A DNA stretch of 28,937 bases from DASRCB01 sp035653295 (lineage in GTDB: Bacteria; Acidobacteriota; Terriglobia; Bryobacterales; Bryobacteraceae). Both the position numbers and the translations under genes were made by a program. Positions 1 to 7,284 of the stretch are shown here, piece after piece. Below the pieces are notes generated by a model, which was not told the origin of the DNA, did not search any database, and saw only the letters and a list, made by a program, of their open reading frames with translations. Positions within the stretch are counted from its first letter, which is position 1. Every line of letters begins with the position of its first letter. The stretch covers positions 1 to 28,937 of the forward strand of contig DASRCB010000265.1 in NCBI GenBank assembly GCA_035653295.1, read 5' to 3'.

Positions 1-215
1 CGAACCAGGGCCGCAACAGCACCGGCAAGACCGGATGGTTCGGCCCCTGCCCTCCCAGCGGCACGCATCATTACGTGTTTCGGCTGTACGCAGTCAATGT
101 TCCGTTCGATGACCTCAGAGCCGGCGCCGAACGCAGCGATGTCGACAACACGACGCGCGGGCACGTGCTGGCCGAGACGAAACTGACGGGGCTGTATTCC
201 CGGCAGAAAAAATAG
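1..215 (+). CDS. YbhB/YbcL family (PEBP-like) protein, C-terminal part only
   Basis: The 5' end lies outside the window; the readable frame starts at base 3 and ends with TAG at 213-215, giving about 70 residues. The segment GPCPPSGTHHYVFRLYAV is the characteristic C-terminal block of the phosphatidylethanolamine-binding/Raf-kinase-inhibitor-like (YbhB/YbcL) family, in which the GPCPP and HHY residues line the anion-binding pocket. The family's biochemical role in bacteria is poorly defined. It is convergent with the ADOP permease, whose stop codon lies 8 bases further on. The family call is firm; function is not. Confidence 0.85.
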   Translation, partial: NQGRNSTGKTGWFGPCPPSGTHHYVFRLYAVNVPFDDLRAGAERSDVDNTTRGHVLAETKLTGLYSRQKK

Positions 216-223
216 GCGGGTGT

Positions 224-3028
224 CTAATCGTGGCGGAGCGCGACCATGGGATCCAGACGCGTGGCGCGGCGCGCCGGACCATACGCCGCCAGCAGCGCCA
301 TTGCGGCGAGAAAGCCCGCCGCCGCGCTGAAGGTGAGCGGGTCCAGCGGGCTGACACCCAGGAGCACAGCTACCATGACACGCGCCGCTGCAGCGGACAA
401 CACGAATCCGGCCGCGATGCCCCACACAACCGGACGCATGGTCTCGCTGAGAACGAGGCGGAGCACGTTGCGGCTGCGGGCGCCCAGCGTCATCCGGATC
501 CCGATCTCGGCAGTGCGCCGGCTGACCGCGAAGGACACCGTTCCGTATATGCCTGCCGCAGCAAGCAGCAACGCCAGAACGCTGATCATGCCGCAGAGGA
601 TCGCGCCCAGGCGAGGCAGCACGAACCCCGGATGGTTAGTCACTGCGTCGCGTCCGCTCAGAGTAACACCGATCATTCCCGGCGCCGTGGCGCGAACCGC
701 TTGCCGCAACGACGGAATGATCGCTGCCGGATCACCGGTGGTCCGGATGTAGTACTGCGGCCAGACGACGCCCGCCTTCCACGGCAGATACAAATGCGTC
801 GCGTCGGGGCTGCGCAATTCAACCAGGCGTGCGTCGGCAGCCACACCGATGATCTGCACGGAAGGTGACGATGGAGCGGCTTCGCCGAACCAGTCCGCGG
901 CCCGGTTCGGGCCGCCGATCGCGATCCGTTTGCCAATGACGTTCTGACCGGGCCAGAAACGTCGAGCCGTGGATTCACTGACAATCGCGACAGGCTCGCC
1001 GGCGCGGCACTCGGCGTCCGTGAATGGCCGTCCGCGGAGAATGGGAATACCGAAGGTGGCGAAGAAATCGGGATCGATTTCGCTGTACAGCACCTCCGGC
1101 GAACCGGCGCCAGGCGTGGCGCGGTCACCCAGTGAAATATTGGTGAGCCGGGCGCCGGCGAAGAGCAGACTGTGAGCCGCGGCGGTGACTGAGCGCGCCT
1201 GCGGCAGCGCGCGCAGACGGTATAGCATGTCCGTTTCAATGCGCGCAAGCGCGGCCGGGTGTTTCTCGAGATCGGCGGGCTGCAGCAGTTCCAGTGACAT
1301 CAACCGCCCGATGTCGTATCCGCTGGCGATGGTCAGCGCTTTGCGCGACGACTGCGCCAGCAGTCCCGCGGCAACCAGAAGGACCAGACACACGGCAATC
1401 TGCACGGCGATCAGGACATCGCGCTTCGGCAGACGGAGCCGCGCTCCGGCGCGCGGAAGCACCGTCGCCGCGGACTCCTGTTTCAAAGTGGCGCTGAGGT
1501 CCGGCTTCGAAACCTGCAACGCAGGCGCGAGCCCGAATGCCACCGCAGCGATGCAGGAAAGCATGATGGCGTAACCGAACACATGAAGATCGGGAGTGAG
1601 GTTCAGTACCACCGTCCCCCAGTACTGCGGAATCTGCTCGCCAATCGTGCGGATGAGCAGGTGCAGCAACCAGTACGACACCAGCAGACCGGCCGCGCCG
1701 GCGATCGTCGACAAAAGCATGCTCTCGGTGAGCAACTGGCGCACAAGCCGAAGCCTCCCCGCTCCCAGTGAAAGACGGATGGCAATCTCGCGGCTGCGCG
1801 CGGCCGAGCGAGCCAGCAGCAGGCTGGCGACGTTCGCGCAAGCGATCACCAACAGCAATCCGACGGCCGCAAGCGCGAAAAACACCACCGCCAGGTCCTG
1901 CGCGTCAGGCGGCGCTCCACCGCCGAACGCTGCCCGTACCACCTTGATTCGACGTTGCGCGGCCTTCGCGTTGGTTCCGGCAAGCGGCCGCGCCTGATGT
2001 GCCGTTACTGCGGCAAGTTCGGCCTGGGCCTGCTCGGCCGAAATCCCCGGCGCGAGCCGGCCGCACAGGCGGAGGATGTCTGCATCGGGACTGCTCAGCC
2101 AGTTACTCGCGGGACGCAGTTCCGGCTCCATGGAAATGGGGAGCCATGCATTCGGTACGGCGGGCATCGTGCCCAGATAACCGGCTGGCATGACCCCGAT
2201 TACCGTGAACGGATGACGATTCAGCTCGATGACGGCGCCCACAATCGCCGGGTTGGCGTCGAATCGGCGCTTCCAGTATTCGAAGCTCAGAACGAGGTAT
2301 GGATCGGACTCCGGGCCGCGAGCATCCTCGGGGGAGAACGTTCGGCCGAGGGCCGGATGTACCCCCATCATCGCGAAGTAGTTCTCCGACACCACGGCGG
2401 CAATCAGCGGCTCGGCGCTGCCCGCGGTGAGCAAGCCGGGAAAATGAAAGCCCAGCGATCCCGAAAGTCCGCCAAACCCCTGCTGCGCTCTTCCGCCAAC
2501 CGTCGCGGCCGTCATGCTCGCGGCGACGTTGCTGATAGCGGCAATGCCCGAAAGCGTCCGCGCATGGTCGCGATAGTTCACGTAGTCGTTCCACGAAAAC
2601 CAGTCGTCATCACGATTCTCTTTTGTGCGCTGGAGCAGCGTAACGACCTTGTCGGAATCCCGGGCATCCAGCGGGCGGAACAGAATCGCATCGAATGCCG
2701 TGAACACCGCCGTATTGACCGCGATTGCGACCGCGAGAATGAGCACCGCCACTGCCGTGAATCCCGGGCTGCGAGCCAGCATGCGTGCGCCGTAGCGGGT
2801 GTCCTGAAGCAGATCGGCGGCCCATGCGCCAGGGCTCGCCTCGCGGCAGATCTGGCGGACCACTGTTGGATTCCCGAATGCGCGGCGCGCCGCACGGGCT
2901 GCTTCCTGAGCCGACAGGCCGCGCTCGACCTGCTCCTCGGCCTCCAGCTCGAGATGCATGCGAATTTCGCGCGCCAACTCGTCGTCGCCCGTGCGGCCTC
3001 CGAGCAGTGAACGCAGTTTTCTGAGCAT
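224..3028 (-). CDS. ADOP-family permease (duplicated MacB/FtsX-type ABC transporter permease)
   Basis: A 934-residue inner-membrane protein with the acidobacterial duplicated orphan permease layout: a cytoplasmic N-terminal segment (about 1-75), a membrane helix at about 92-112 followed by a first MacB periplasmic core domain, a first FtsX block near 375-510, a further helix near 540-560 with a second periplasmic domain, and a second FtsX block near 805-925. The internal duplication shows in the paired motifs EIAIRLSLGAGR and EIGIRMTLGARS. The protein ends in LDPMVALRHD, typical of MacB-like permeases. No ATPase is encoded nearby, consistent with the 'orphan' label. Its ATG directly follows the padR TGA (TGAATG), with GAGGAGG about 6 bases upstream, so it is co-transcribed and translationally coupled. 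The transported substrate cannot be told; antimicrobial or lipid export are guesses. Confidence 0.93.
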   Translation of the reverse strand: MLRKLRSLLGGRTGDDELAREIRMHLELEAEEQVERGLSAQEAARAARRAFGNPTVVRQICREASPGAWAADLLQDTRYGARMLARSPGFTAVAVLILAVAIAVNTAVFTAFDAILFRPLDARDSDKVVTLLQRTKENRDDDWFSWNDYVNYRDHARTLSGIAAISNVAASMTAATVGGRAQQGFGGLSGSLGFHFPGLLTAGSAEPLIAAVVSENYFAMMGVHPALGRTFSPEDARGPESDPYLVLSFEYWKRRFDANPAIVGAVIELNRHPFTVIGVMPAGYLGTMPAVPNAWLPISMEPELRPASNWLSSPDADILRLCGRLAPGISAEQAQAELAAVTAHQARPLAGTNAKAAQRRIKVVRAAFGGGAPPDAQDLAVVFFALAAVGLLLVIACANVASLLLARSAARSREIAIRLSLGAGRLRLVRQLLTESMLLSTIAGAAGLLVSYWLLHLLIRTIGEQIPQYWGTVVLNLTPDLHVFGYAIMLSCIAAVAFGLAPALQVSKPDLSATLKQESAATVLPRAGARLRLPKRDVLIAVQIAVCLVLLVAAGLLAQSSRKALTIASGYDIGRLMSLELLQPADLEKHPAALARIETDMLYRLRALPQARSVTAAAHSLLFAGARLTNISLGDRATPGAGSPEVLYSEIDPDFFATFGIPILRGRPFTDAECRAGEPVAIVSESTARRFWPGQNVIGKRIAIGGPNRAADWFGEAAPSSPSVQIIGVAADARLVELRSPDATHLYLPWKAGVVWPQYYIRTTGDPAAIIPSLRQAVRATAPGMIGVTLSGRDAVTNHPGFVLPRLGAILCGMISVLALLLAAAGIYGTVSFAVSRRTAEIGIRMTLGARSRNVLRLVLSETMRPVVWGIAAGFVLSAAAARVMVAVLLGVSPLDPLTFSAAAGFLAAMALLAAYGPARRATRLDPMVALRHD

Positions 3029-3367
3029 TCAGGCCTCCTCGGGCGGCGCCTGCATCACGCGCGCGATGGCCTGGGTCAGGTCTGCCCATTTAGACTCCTC
3101 GGCGGCCAGCTGTTTGCGCCCGCTCGGAGTCAGGCGGTACATCTTCAACTCGCGTCCCTTGTCCGCCTTTTCCCACTTCGCTGCGATCCAGCCGTTGCGC
3201 TGCAGGCGCTGGAGAGCGGGGTAGAGCGAGCCGTGGTCCACCAGCAGCGCTTCCGCCGAGGTGCGCTGAATGTGCCTGGCAATGCCGTGCCCATGCAACG
3301 GTCCAAACAGCAGGGATCGCAGCACCAGCATGTCCAGCGTGCCCTGCAGGAGTTCCACCCTCGCCAT
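3029..3367 (-). CDS. PadR family transcriptional repressor
   Basis: A 112-residue winged-helix protein beginning MARVELLQGTLDMLVLRSL and containing GHGIARHIQ and DHGSLYPALQRLQRNGWI, the signature of PadR proteins (helix-turn-helix plus wing, with the short C-terminal dimerisation helix of subfamily 2). It is the first gene of a two-gene operon with the ADOP permease, an arrangement repeated many times in Acidobacteriota genomes, and most likely represses its own operon. The chosen ATG has no Shine-Dalgarno sequence; a -10-like TAGAGT lies 7 bases before it, so the message is probably leaderless. A longer in-frame extension upstream would run through the promoter and palindromes and is unlikely. 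Confidence 0.92.
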   Translation of the reverse strand: MARVELLQGTLDMLVLRSLLFGPLHGHGIARHIQRTSAEALLVDHGSLYPALQRLQRNGWIAAKWEKADKGRELKMYRLTPSGRKQLAAEESKWADLTQAIARVMQAPPEEA

Positions 3368-3368
3368 A

Positions 3369-3409
3369 GTAGAGACTCTACCATGGAGTTGGTAGGTTGT
3401 CTACCATGG
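3369..3409 (-). promoter_or_regulatory. padR-ADOP promoter with nested palindromes (putative PadR operator)
   Basis: On the minus strand TAGACA (3403-3398) and TAGAGT (3380-3375) are separated by exactly 17 bases, a good sigma-70-type pair, and the padR ATG begins 8 positions after the -10 hexamer. The same stretch holds a perfect palindrome GTAGAG-A-CTCTAC at 3369-3381, a direct repeat TCTACCATGG at 3377-3386 and 3400-3409, and an inverted repeat GGTAG-N5-CTACC at 3391-3405. Repeated GTAG/CTAC half-sites covering both promoter elements fit an autoregulatory operator; the assignment to PadR is inference. Confidence 0.65.
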
Positions 3410-3557
3410 CGTAAGATGCGTTTTATGTACGGGATGATTGCGAATCTGCGAGCCGTTCCGGAGAAACGCGAATGAGTTGCGGGTGAGAGCGCCGCCAGCC
3501 ACGAGGCGTCTCTGTCACTGCCCGCGGTAATGGAATCGAGAGGACGCGCCCGGCCGA

Positions 3558-3587
3558 TGGTCGCACACTTCGAAAGGATCGCGACCA
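3558..3587. repeat. 7-bp inverted repeat in the 3368-3630 intergenic region
   Basis: TGGTCGC (3558-3564) and GCGACCA (3581-3587) are perfect complements with a 16-base loop that contains TTCGAA. It lies 44-73 bases beyond the stop of the Gly/Tyr-rich gene on the minus strand. There is no T-run after it, so it is not a classical intrinsic terminator, but it could shape the 3' end of that transcript. Nothing else recognisable was seen between 3410 and 3630. Confidence 0.3.
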
Positions 3588-3630
3588 CCGTGCCGGTTTG
3601 CGGGAGTTCCTGAGGCCAGTTGATCCGGCG

Positions 3631-4209
3631 CTACCAGCTCCCGCCGATCACGAACGAAGAACCGTAGTAAGGATACCCGTATCCATACGCCGGGCAGCCG
3701 TAAGGATAATAATACGGGTCGCAATAATACGGATCGTAGTAGCCATAGTAGTAGCCGGGATAGTAGCCGAAACCCCAGCCCCAGCGGCCCCATCCCCGAC
3801 CCCAGCCGTGTCCATAATAACCACGGCCGTAATATCCGCGTCCGCCGTAGTAACCGCGGCCGCCATAGTAGCCGCGTCCACCGCCGCTATAGTATCCGTG
3901 ACCACCGTAGTAGCCGCGCCCACTCCCAGCGAACGCTCGTCCGCCGCCGTAATAGCCGCGACCGCCGCCGGAGAACGAACGTCCACCGCCGCCGTAGTAG
4001 CCGCGTGCGCCGCCGGAAAACGAACGTCCACCGCCGCCGAAACTGCCGCCGCCGTGGAACGAGCCTGAGGAGTGGAATCCGCCGCCACCCCCGTGGAACC
4101 CACCACCGCCACCATGAAATCCCCCGCCGCCACCGTGTCCGCCGTGCTGAGCCAGCACCATCGTGGCCGCGAAAAGAAACGACGTAATCAGAGTTGCGAT
4201 TTTGCGCAT
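3631..4209 (-). CDS. Gly/Tyr/His-rich secreted low-complexity repeat protein
   Basis: A 192-residue protein with a clear Sec signal peptide (MRKIATLITSFLFAATMVLA, cleavage likely before Gln21). The mature part is built from repeats: three FHGGGGG units (about 31-45), two RSFSGG-x-RGYYGGG units (about 62-90), then GRGYYGG units (about 98-131), a Trp/Gly/Arg patch (136-146) and a Tyr/Pro-rich tail with two cysteines (163 and 172). No catalytic domain is visible. Gly-Tyr repeats suggest a structural or surface-coating protein able to cross-link through tyrosines, and the His-Gly segment could bind metal; both are inference. It is the last gene downstream of the ECF sigma cassette, 61 bases after the DUF3106 gene, so it may be co-regulated. 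The strand is fixed by the signal peptide; the opposite frame is an Ala/Val/Thr shadow. Confidence 0.8.
   Translation of the reverse strand: MRKIATLITSFLFAATMVLAQHGGHGGGGGFHGGGGGFHGGGGGFHSSGSFHGGGSFGGGGRSFSGGARGYYGGGGRSFSGGGRGYYGGGRAFAGSGRGYYGGHGYYSGGGRGYYGGRGYYGGRGYYGRGYYGHGWGRGWGRWGWGFGYYPGYYYGYYDPYYCDPYYYPYGCPAYGYGYPYYGSSFVIGGSW
3817..4119 (-). repeat. Degenerate in-frame tandem repeats encoding FHGGGGG and GRGYYGG units
   Basis: The DNA coding residues about 31-131 of the Gly/Tyr-rich protein consists of short, slightly diverged tandem units (recurrent GCCGCCGTAGTAGCCGCG on the plus strand). Such tracts expand and contract by slippage, so unit number may vary between strains. Confidence 0.7.
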
Positions 4210-4270
4210 AACACCCGCCTGTAACTTAGACTACCTCCGGAACGCCGCGGGTTGCGTGATGAACAAAGAT

Positions 4271-4789
4271 TCACGGCATGAGGTCGGCAATTCGGCCGAT
4301 GATGTCGCGCTCGTTCGGCCGGAAGCGGTCGCGGAACTCGGGGCTGCCCATCTCCTGCCACCGCTCCGCGTGCGATAGAGAGCGCAGATGCTCCAGTTCC
4401 TCGCGCATCATGTCCTGCCGTTCGGGCGACTGGACCGCAAAGCGGGCGAACGCCCGGCGAAGCTCGAACTGCTTCTCCGGCGGCAAATCGTGGAACCAGC
4501 GATACTGCGCGCGAAGGAGTTCGCGCTGTTCGGGTGATAACCGGCTGTACTGAGCGAGTCGCCGCTCCACGTTTAGCCGTCGAGGGGGTGGCAGCCTGGA
4601 TAAAACCTGCTCGAGCTCCTCGGGCGACATGCGCATGAGCCGATCGAGTTGATCGAGCGGCGATCGTCGCGCCATGCGGCGTTCTCCGGCCGGCGGCGAA
4701 GGCGTCCTCGCAATATCCTGTGCCAGGCCGAGCGCCGGCAGTGTGACCGCGGCGATCAGCGCGGCAGCGGCCCGCAGTCGGGTTCTCAT
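4271..4789 (-). CDS. DUF3106-type periplasmic helical protein
   Basis: A 172-residue protein with a signal peptide (about 1-23, cleavage after GLAQ or nearby) and an Arg/Leu/Glu-rich helical body containing SPEELEQVLSRLPPPRR, LSPEQRELLRAQYRWF, LPPEKQFELRRAFARF and SPERQDMMREELEHL. Repeated (L/S)(S/P)PE-x-R/Q blocks are typical of DUF3106, a family found next to ECF sigma and anti-sigma genes in Acidobacteriota. The pattern recalls the LTxxQ helices of Spy/CpxP-type periplasmic sensors, but I do not claim homology. It starts 10 bases after the anti-sigma stop, so it is the third gene of that operon. Function unknown; an envelope-stress accessory role is inferred from context. Confidence 0.8.
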   Translation of the reverse strand: MRTRLRAAAALIAAVTLPALGLAQDIARTPSPPAGERRMARRSPLDQLDRLMRMSPEELEQVLSRLPPPRRLNVERRLAQYSRLSPEQRELLRAQYRWFHDLPPEKQFELRRAFARFAVQSPERQDMMREELEHLRSLSHAERWQEMGSPEFRDRFRPNERDIIGRIADLMP

Positions 4790-4799
4790 AAATGAGCTT

Positions 4800-5300
4800 T
4801 CAGGAGCCCGAATCCGCCTTCGCTGGCGCCGGCGCAGCGACTCCCAGCTGATTCAACATGTCCACATCGTCCAGTGCGCTCTCCACCTGATCGATATCGA
4901 TCGTCTTCTGGGCTGCAATCGCTGGCGCTGGACCCTGCGGCCCATTCTCCCCGACGGGCGCTCGCAGCAGGAGGATGGCTAATACAATCGCGCACGCGCC
5001 GGCCACCGACAGAGACACTTTCCAGGACAGACCGTGCGCGACTGCCTGCCAGAACCGACTCCATATCGATTCTGCATCCCTCGCGGCAATCCGCGCCCAG
5101 AGCCGCTGGTCGAAGTCCTCGGAAACCGGCTCCGCGCTCCATTCGTCCAGCGCGTTCCAAACACTCCGCTGTGCGGCTGCCGCTTCCCGGCATTCCGAAC
5201 AATTGCGAAGATGCTGCTCCAGCACAGCTTCCTCAGCCGGGCTGAGCCTGCCGGCCGCGCGCCGCACCAGCAGATCGACATCCTTTCGTGGGCAATTCAT
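4800..5300 (-). CDS. Anti-sigma factor, zf-HC2 (ZAS) type, single-pass membrane protein
   Basis: A 166-residue protein with a zinc-finger anti-sigma motif H30-x3-C34-x2-C37 (EQHLRNCSECR, plus Cys3), a cytoplasmic linker, one membrane helix at about 93-112 (LSVAGACAIVLAILLL) and a short periplasmic tail with the acidic segment DIDQVESALDDVDML. It should bind and hold the ECF sigma factor encoded just upstream. Its ATG overlaps the sigma stop codon as ATGA (5297-5300), so the two are translationally coupled, usual for sigma/anti-sigma pairs that need matched amounts. The inducing signal is unknown. Confidence 0.9.
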   Translation of the reverse strand: MNCPRKDVDLLVRRAAGRLSPAEEAVLEQHLRNCSECREAAAAQRSVWNALDEWSAEPVSEDFDQRLWARIAARDAESIWSRFWQAVAHGLSWKVSLSVAGACAIVLAILLLRAPVGENGPQGPAPAIAAQKTIDIDQVESALDDVDMLNQLGVAAPAPAKADSGS

Positions 5301-5884
5301 GTTCTTCCCTCAGCCAAATGCGCCAGCTTTAGCCGCAGCGTCTCATAAGCCCGGAACAGGAGTGATTTCAGCGCCGATTCCGAACATCCGAGGGCGCGGG
5401 CGATCTGCGCGTATTCCATTTCCTCGTACTTGTGCATCAGTACGGCCGCGCGCTGTTTTGCCGGCAGTGCTTCGATGGCCTCCCGGATCTCGTTCAGGCG
5501 CGCGCGGTTGACCAGCGTTTCTTCGACCGTGGGACCGGCATCGGCCAGCTCGCGCCGGGGCCCCTCGGGTTCTTCGTCGATACTCTCCTGCGCCCGGCGG
5601 TTCCCCGCATCGCGCAGCCAGTTCAACGCCAGATGCGTGGCGATGCGGAACAGCCAGGTTGTGAATTTGGCAGTCGGTTCATACGTTTGCCGCGATTTGT
5701 AGACCCGCAGGAAGACCTCCTGCCCGAGTTCTTCGGCCACCGCCTGGTTCTGGACCATGCGATAGAGAAAATGCACCACCGGCCCGCGATGCTTCTGCAG
5801 CAGCAGGCCGAAGCTCGCCTGGTCCCCTTCCCGAACCCGGATCATCAACTCGGCATCGCGGTCGAGCGACGCCAGCGCGGTCAT
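5297..5884 (-). CDS. ECF-type RNA polymerase sigma-70 factor
   Basis: From the ATG at 5884 the protein is 195 residues, normal for an ECF sigma factor. Region 2 includes FGLLLQKHRGPVVHFLYRM, AEELGQEVFLRVYKSR and FTTWLFRIATHLALNWLRD; region 4 is IREAIEALPAKQRAAVLM and YAQIARALGCSESALKSLL. The frame is open to an ATG at 6007, but the extra 41 residues are unlike the family and would leave only 23 bases to the divergent amidohydrolase gene; the start at 5884 (MTALASLDRDAELM) matches family N-termini. No Shine-Dalgarno is seen. It heads a cassette with anti-sigma, DUF3106 and the Gly/Tyr-rich secreted protein. Confidence 0.9.
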   Translation of the reverse strand: MTALASLDRDAELMIRVREGDQASFGLLLQKHRGPVVHFLYRMVQNQAVAEELGQEVFLRVYKSRQTYEPTAKFTTWLFRIATHLALNWLRDAGNRRAQESIDEEPEGPRRELADAGPTVEETLVNRARLNEIREAIEALPAKQRAAVLMHKYEEMEYAQIARALGCSESALKSLLFRAYETLRLKLAHLAEGRT

Positions 5885-5996
5885 ATCTTTATCAACCCGG
5901 TCGGGGGCGGAAAGTTGCGGTGCGTCGGTACGGTCGCGTGAGGGCATGCCGTCAGGGTCGGGCACTCCGGCTTCCAGGATAGCCAGGGTCGAGAGG

Positions 5997-6024
5997 TTGC
6001 ATCGCACACGGCGCTGGATAGAAT
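5997..6024 (+). promoter_or_regulatory. Predicted sigma-70-type promoter of the amidohydrolase-FucP operon
   Basis: TTGCAT (5997-6002) and TAGAAT (6019-6024) are spaced by 16 bases. Only six bases separate the -10 hexamer from the ATG at 6031, so transcription would begin at or next to the start codon. No ribosome-binding sequence is present, in agreement with a leaderless message. Confidence 0.55.
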
Positions 6025-6030
6025 GCTGAC

Positions 6031-7284
6031 ATGCTCCTTCGCTTGGTTTTGGCGGCGGCCTCTGCTTCCGCGGTGATAGCGCAATCCGGCGCCGTGCGGT
6101 GTGGGCGGATGCTGGACGTGCGCTCCGGGACGCTGCTCGAGAACGCAGTCATCGTCTACGATGCCGGAAAGATCACCGACGTCGGGCACTCCAGCGCGCA
6201 GGCCATCGATTTGTCGGGCGAGACCTGCATGCCGGGGTTGATCGACGTACACGACCATCTGACCATGGACCCGCGCTACTCCGGTTACCAGTCGCTGGGC
6301 GTTTCCATACCGCGGGCGGCGCTGACCGGGGCGAAGAACGCGCGCCTGACCCTGCGCGCCGGCTTCACCACAATACGTAACGTCGGCGCGGATGGCTTCG
6401 CGGACACGGCGCTCCGGGATGCGATCGATGAAGGCGATGTGGAGGGCCCGCGGATGCTGGTTTCCGGACCGCCGCTGGGGATCACCGGCGGGCACTGTGA
6501 CGAGGACCTGCTGGCGCCCCAGTATCACGCGGTAGGCGATGGGGTTGCGGACGGGCCGTGGGCGGCGCGGACCATGGTGCGCAGGAACGTGAAGTACGGC
6601 GCCGACCTGATTAAGGTGTGCGCCTCCGGCGGCGTGCTGTCCAAAGGGGATCAGCCCGGGACCGAGCAGTACAGCCCCGAAGAACTGCAAGCGATCGCGG
6701 CGGAAGCCCACAAGCTGGGGCGTAAAGTGGCCGCGCATGCGCACGGCACGCAGTCGATCAAGGACGGCATTCGCGCGGGAATCGACTCCATCGAGCACTG
6801 CAGCCTCATCGACGACGAGGGCATCGCCCTGGCGAAGCAGCATGGCGCGTGGCTGGTCTTCGATATTTACAACGACACTTACATACTCTCGGAGGGCGCG
6901 AAGGTAGGCATGCTTCCGGAATCACTGGACAAAGAGCGACGGGTAGGGCGGCTGCAGCGCGAAAATTTCCGCAAGGCATATCTCGCCGGCGCAAAGATGG
7001 CGTTCGGGACCGACGGCGGCGTGTACCCGCACGGCGATAACTGGAAGCAGTTCCCGGTCATGGTCGAGTTCGGCATGAAGCCCATTGATGCCATCCGCGC
7101 GGCCACCATAAACGCGGCGGAGCTGCTCGGGTGGGCCGATCGGGTGGGCTCGCTCGAGAAGGGTTACTATGCGGATATCATCGCGGTGGACGGGAATCCG
7201 CTGGCGGACATCAGTGCGCTGGGCAAAGTGCGCTTCGTCATGAAGGGCGGCCGTGTGGTGCGCAACGAGGGAGGCGCGCGGTGA
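6031..7284 (+). CDS. Exported amidohydrolase-superfamily metal-dependent hydrolase (imidazolonepropionase/Xaa-Pro dipeptidase-like)
   Basis: A 417-residue protein with an N-terminal signal sequence (LRLVLAAASASAVIAQS) and a full amidohydrolase TIM barrel. Metal-site residues are visible: H74 and H76 in VHDHLT, probable carbamylated K195 in GADLIKVCASGG, H236/H238 in AAHAHGT, H256 in IDSIEHC and D328 in FGTDGG. The closing beta-sandwich ends in GYYADIIAVDGNPL, usual for the imidazolonepropionase-like/prolidase-like group (cd01299 type). It should hydrolyse a C-N or related bond in a small amide, lactam or peptide outside the cytoplasm; the substrate is unknown. It leads an operon: its stop overlaps the next gene's GTG start (GTGA at 7281-7284). 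Confidence 0.88.
   Translation: MLLRLVLAAASASAVIAQSGAVRCGRMLDVRSGTLLENAVIVYDAGKITDVGHSSAQAIDLSGETCMPGLIDVHDHLTMDPRYSGYQSLGVSIPRAALTGAKNARLTLRAGFTTIRNVGADGFADTALRDAIDEGDVEGPRMLVSGPPLGITGGHCDEDLLAPQYHAVGDGVADGPWAARTMVRRNVKYGADLIKVCASGGVLSKGDQPGTEQYSPEELQAIAAEAHKLGRKVAAHAHGTQSIKDGIRAGIDSIEHCSLIDDEGIALAKQHGAWLVFDIYNDTYILSEGAKVGMLPESLDKERRVGRLQRENFRKAYLAGAKMAFGTDGGVYPHGDNWKQFPVMVEFGMKPIDAIRAATINAAELLGWADRVGSLEKGYYADIIAVDGNPLADISALGKVRFVMKGGRVVRNEGGAR

Noticed and set aside
1955..3010. A 351-codon plus-strand frame opposite the ADOP permease
   Set aside because: Arg/Gly/His-rich shadow of a well-supported membrane protein gene; no motif or ribosome-binding site.
3598..4068. Plus-strand Ala/Val/Thr-rich frame opposite the Gly/Tyr-rich gene
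   Set aside because: Produced by reading the GYYGG repeat codons in antisense; the minus-strand frame has a proper signal peptide and regular repeats.
3817..4119. CRISPR-like or intergenic tandem repeat array
   Set aside because: Units are in-frame, variable and coding, with no unique spacers; they are protein repeats.
5885..6007. N-terminal extension of the ECF sigma factor to the ATG at 6007
   Set aside because: The 41 extra residues are unlike ECF sigma N-termini and would consume the promoter region shared with the divergent amidohydrolase gene.
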